DNA from: Acanthamoeba lenticulata
Taxonomy: Eukaryota; Discosea; Longamoebia; Acanthamoebidae
Length of the DNA: 35,757 nt
Direction: 5' to 3'
Assembly: GCA_002179805.1 (NCBI GenBank)
Contig: NAVB01000727.1
Span: forward strand, 1-35,757
Shown here: positions 32,995-35,757 of the stretch, piece after piece
How positions within the stretch are numbered: position 1 is the first letter of the stretch
Layout: every line of letters begins with the position of its first letter
Program-made: the position numbers and the translations under genes
The notes under the pieces: generated by a model
Told to the model about the DNA's origin: nothing
What the model saw: only the letters and a program-made list of their open reading frames with translations
Database searches by the model: none

Positions 32995-35757
32995 ATGGCC
33001 ACCAAGAAAGCTGGCAAGAGCAAGTCTCTGCTGCAAGATGTCTTCGGCGTTCGCGATCAAATCAACCCGAAGATGCAAGATATGACCCGTCCGCAGCTCG
33101 AATCGTTCAATTTTGCGATGGAGGAGGGCCTCGCGTACGCCGTGCAGGACTTGCAGACGGAAGAATTCGTTATCAAGAATGGTGGCCCTACCATTCAGCT
33201 TTGGTACGAGAATGTCCAGATTGCCAAGCCAACACGCGACCTTGACGCTAAACTTTACCCGAATGAGGTGCCTATCCCTCGCTGTTGATCACGCTACTCC
33301 CACATGTGTACTCAATTGACCTCCCCTCCACCCCGCAGTGCCGCGAGGGCTCCTTCACGTACAATGGCCTGTGCGTGGCGACCATCGGCTACAAGATCAA
33401 TGACAGAGTTGGCCGTATTCAACGTACGCTGGGCCGCGTTCCCATCATGGTCAAGGTGCGTCCCTTTCGTCTTTTTTCTTCTGACGCGGGTGGTTCCTCC
33501 GTTCTCTGTAACCTATGCCTGACCGTGTTGTTGTGGTGGTGCTCGGGCAGTCCAACAAATGCCACTTGGAGGGCCTGTCACCGGCCGAACTCATCAAAGC
33601 GAACGAGGAGGGCACTGAGTTGGGCGGCTACTTCATCATTAACGGTCTTGAGAAAATCATTCGACTCATCTGCATGCCCCGTCGCCACTTTGTACGTCAC
33701 TGTCGTTGTCGCGCACACGCGCCTCTGCTCATGTCTTATGTGCAAATGCGTCGGGGGACACACAGCCCATCGCCGTTCATCGGCCATCGTGGGCGACCAA
33801 GGGCGCCCACTACACACAGCACGGTGTGCAGATTCGAAGCGTCAAAAAGTATGTTTGTGTTTGCTCAATTCTTTTCTATTTACACATTTATTTTTCTGAC
33901 CGTTCAACAATTACGCGCACTCTAGGGACCAGTCGAACCACAACGTTACCATTCACTATCTCTCTACCGGCTCGGCGGCCCTCCGTATCTCGCTCTACAA
34001 GCAGGAATACTTCATCCCGGCCATCCTCATCCTCAAGGTTTGTCGAACGCCATTCCATCCCCCCTTAAACCCGTCTCCTTGGCTCTACCGCGGTCCTATT
34101 GGCTGACGTGCTATAAACTCGCTTGGCCCGTAACCAGGCCCTCATCCCCACCACCGACCGAGAGATTTACAACAGCCTCGTCCGCGGCGACGTGGAAAAC
34201 ACTTTTTTGACCGATCGGTACACGCCCTCCGCTCTTGGTCGTTAACGCTATTACGAATGAACAAATGCTGACACGCGCATACACAGCGTGGAGGTGCTGC
34301 TCCGAGAAGGCAAGTCGTACGACAACATGGAGACGCGTGAGGAGTGCCTCAAATTCCTCGGTACGTGTGGCCACAATCGGTTTCATAGAAGAGAACCGTG
34401 CGACTCACCCCCAAGTGGACGCGCGACACAGGCACCAGCTTCCGCCTGGCGCTCCGTGTGCCGGCGAGGATGACCGACGTCGAGGTCGGCCAGTACCTGC
34501 TGGACCGCTGCATCTTCGTCCATTTTGGCCCCGAGAAGGCCCGCCAGAAGTTTGAGCTTTTGACGTGCGTTCCTCTCCGCTCTTCTTGTACTGGCCTGTC
34601 GAGGCGTCGACACTGTTGAGCCCAAATGGTTGACGCCACGTCACCAGGTTCTCCATCCGCAAGCTGTTTGCGCTGGCCAGCGGAGAGATCGGGCCGGACA
34701 ACGCCGATTCGCCGATGAACTTTGAGCTTCTGCTGCCTGGTCACGTGTATCTTATGGTCCTCAAGGAGAAGCTCCAGGAGTGGCTTTTGGGCATTCGGCT
34801 CGTTCTCTCGAAGATGCACAACGTGACCACGAGCTCCAAAGCGCTTCCCTACGACACCGACCCCGGTAATTTTTCCTACTTTTATTCATTTTTACGAAGT
34901 TATTTATTTTAAGATATTGTTGTTGATTATTTTTTCTTATTTGTTTTTCCGTTTTTATCAGAGGCATACTTGAAGAAGGCGATGGAGAGGAACTTTGACG
35001 TCGGCCAGAAGCTGGACTACTTCCTGGCGACGGGTAATTTGGTCACTTCGACTGGTCTCGGTCTCATGCAGATCAACGGTTACGTCGTGGTGGCCGAAAA
35101 ACTCAACTGGCTGCGTTACTTCTCGCACTTCCGATGTGTGCATCGTGGTGCCTTCTTCGCCACCATGAAGACCACGGCCGTGCGTAAGCTGATGCCCGAG
35201 TCCTGGGGTACATACATGTCCCCTCTGCTCTCCCCATCTGTCCCCACGGCTGCGTCGTTCCTCACACGACCACAACAGGCTTCTTCTGCCCCGTACACAC
35301 GCCCGACGGCGCGCCTTGCGGTTTGATCAACCACTTGACTGCCGTGTGTCGGGTCCGCCGTTTGCGCATCTTTCTCCCTCTTGCCAAGAGCCGTAGCTCA
35401 TTTTCTTTCTTTTCTTTTTCTTTATTCGTTTCGAAATGCAGCTCATCACGCACCAAGCCGATACCCGAAGGATGCCGGCGCTGCTGAGCTCTCTTGGCGT
35501 CTCGTCCGCCTCGCGCGCCTTCCTGTTCCCCTCGGATCAGTACCTCGACGTCTTCCTTGACGGTACGTTTTTTCTTTTGGTCTTTTTAAATTATTTATTT
35601 CTATTATTCTTTGTTTTTATACAAAGTATTTTATGAAGCTAACAACGCACGATCACAGGCGAGCTCATGGGATTCATCCCGCACGCGGCGGCGCCCCAGC
35701 TGGTGGAGAAGCTGCGGTACCTGAAGGTGAAGAAGCTCGAGGAGGTGCCGTGGACGC
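32995..35757 (+). CDS. POLR1B: RNA polymerase I second-largest subunit (RPA2/RPA135), 5' part
   Basis: Catalytic beta-like subunit of RNA polymerase I, which transcribes rRNA. It starts [19 protein letters not shown]. Exons: 32995-33267, 33339-33455, 33551-33691, 33766-33848, 33926-34037, 34138-34217, 34287-34360, 34432-34564, 34648-34865, 34962-35207, 35279-35352, 35442-35562 and 35659 onward, cut by the window end. Landmarks: [20 protein letters not shown], the [15 protein letters not shown] segment, [58 protein letters not shown] and HLTAVC. The MPRRH, RCVHRG and [11 protein letters not shown] segments fit Pol I better than Pol II or III. All introns are 65-105 nt. Confidence 0.95.

Noticed and set aside
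34361..34431. Reading the Pol I subunit through the intron as coding
   Set aside because: The exon-intron model with donor at 34361 and acceptor ending at 34431 restores the conserved frame; read-through gives unrelated residues.

Overview
This is a nuclear genomic window from a eukaryote with a compact, GC-rich, intron-dense genome. About twenty protein genes sit on both strands. Introns are mostly 55-110 nt with GT..AG ends, many gene pairs are separated by only 100-300 bp, and one tRNA gene with internal pol III boxes is present. The gene style, a C-terminal actobindin-like actin-binding segment (actobindin was described from Acanthamoeba), Rab32 and PH-AGC kinases point to a free-living amoebozoan of the Acanthamoeba type. 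That assignment is inference from sequence reading; no search was run.

Layout. 1-3068 (+): 3' part of an ankyrin-repeat gene with a degenerate CRIB-like motif and coiled coil. 3250-5840 (-): large low-complexity protein with a C-terminal FYVE finger. 6096-6884 (-): mitochondrial CGFS glutaredoxin. 7455-7805 (+): 89-residue single-pass membrane protein. 8178-10200 (+): tubulin-tyrosine-ligase family. 10565-11426 (+): Rab32-type GTPase. 11754-13977 (-): phosphatidylinositol phosphate kinase with two tandem versions of its last exon. 14100-14654 (+): Trm112. 15136-16308 (+): intronless protein joining a CsbD-like segment to WH2/thymosin/actobindin-like repeats. 16503-17789 (-): AlkB-like 2OG-Fe(II) oxygenase with an RG-rich tail. 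17890-19432 (-): beta-hydroxyacid dehydrogenase. 19542-20305 (+): Siva-like zinc protein. 20408-22128 (-): leucine-rich repeat protein. 22200-24715 (-): C2H2 finger protein rich in Ser/Ala/Pro. 25524-25596 (+): tRNA-Lys(CUU). 25622-26940 (-): mpaB/DUF2236 oxygenase-like membrane protein. 27291-28009 (-): NDUFAF3/DUF498. 28172-29965 (+) and 30136-31986 (-): two PKB/Akt-like PH-AGC kinases tail to tail. 32256-32684 (+): small secreted, probably GPI-anchored protein. 32995-35757 (+): RNA polymerase I second-largest subunit, cut by the window end.

The genes do not form one pathway. Several concern phosphoinositide and membrane signalling (FYVE, PIP kinase, PH-AGC kinases, Rab32) or the cytoskeleton (TTL, actobindin-like), and others mitochondrial function (GLRX5, NDUFAF3). 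I splice-joined most genes by hand. Eleven intact multi-exon models close to a whole number of codons with a domain that reads through every junction, as does the FYVE gene with one less certain junction. The most interesting items are the duplicated alternative terminal exon of the PIP kinase, the CsbD-actobindin fusion, the inverted kinase pair with mostly shared intron positions, a probable GC-AG intron, and three very short divergent promoters.
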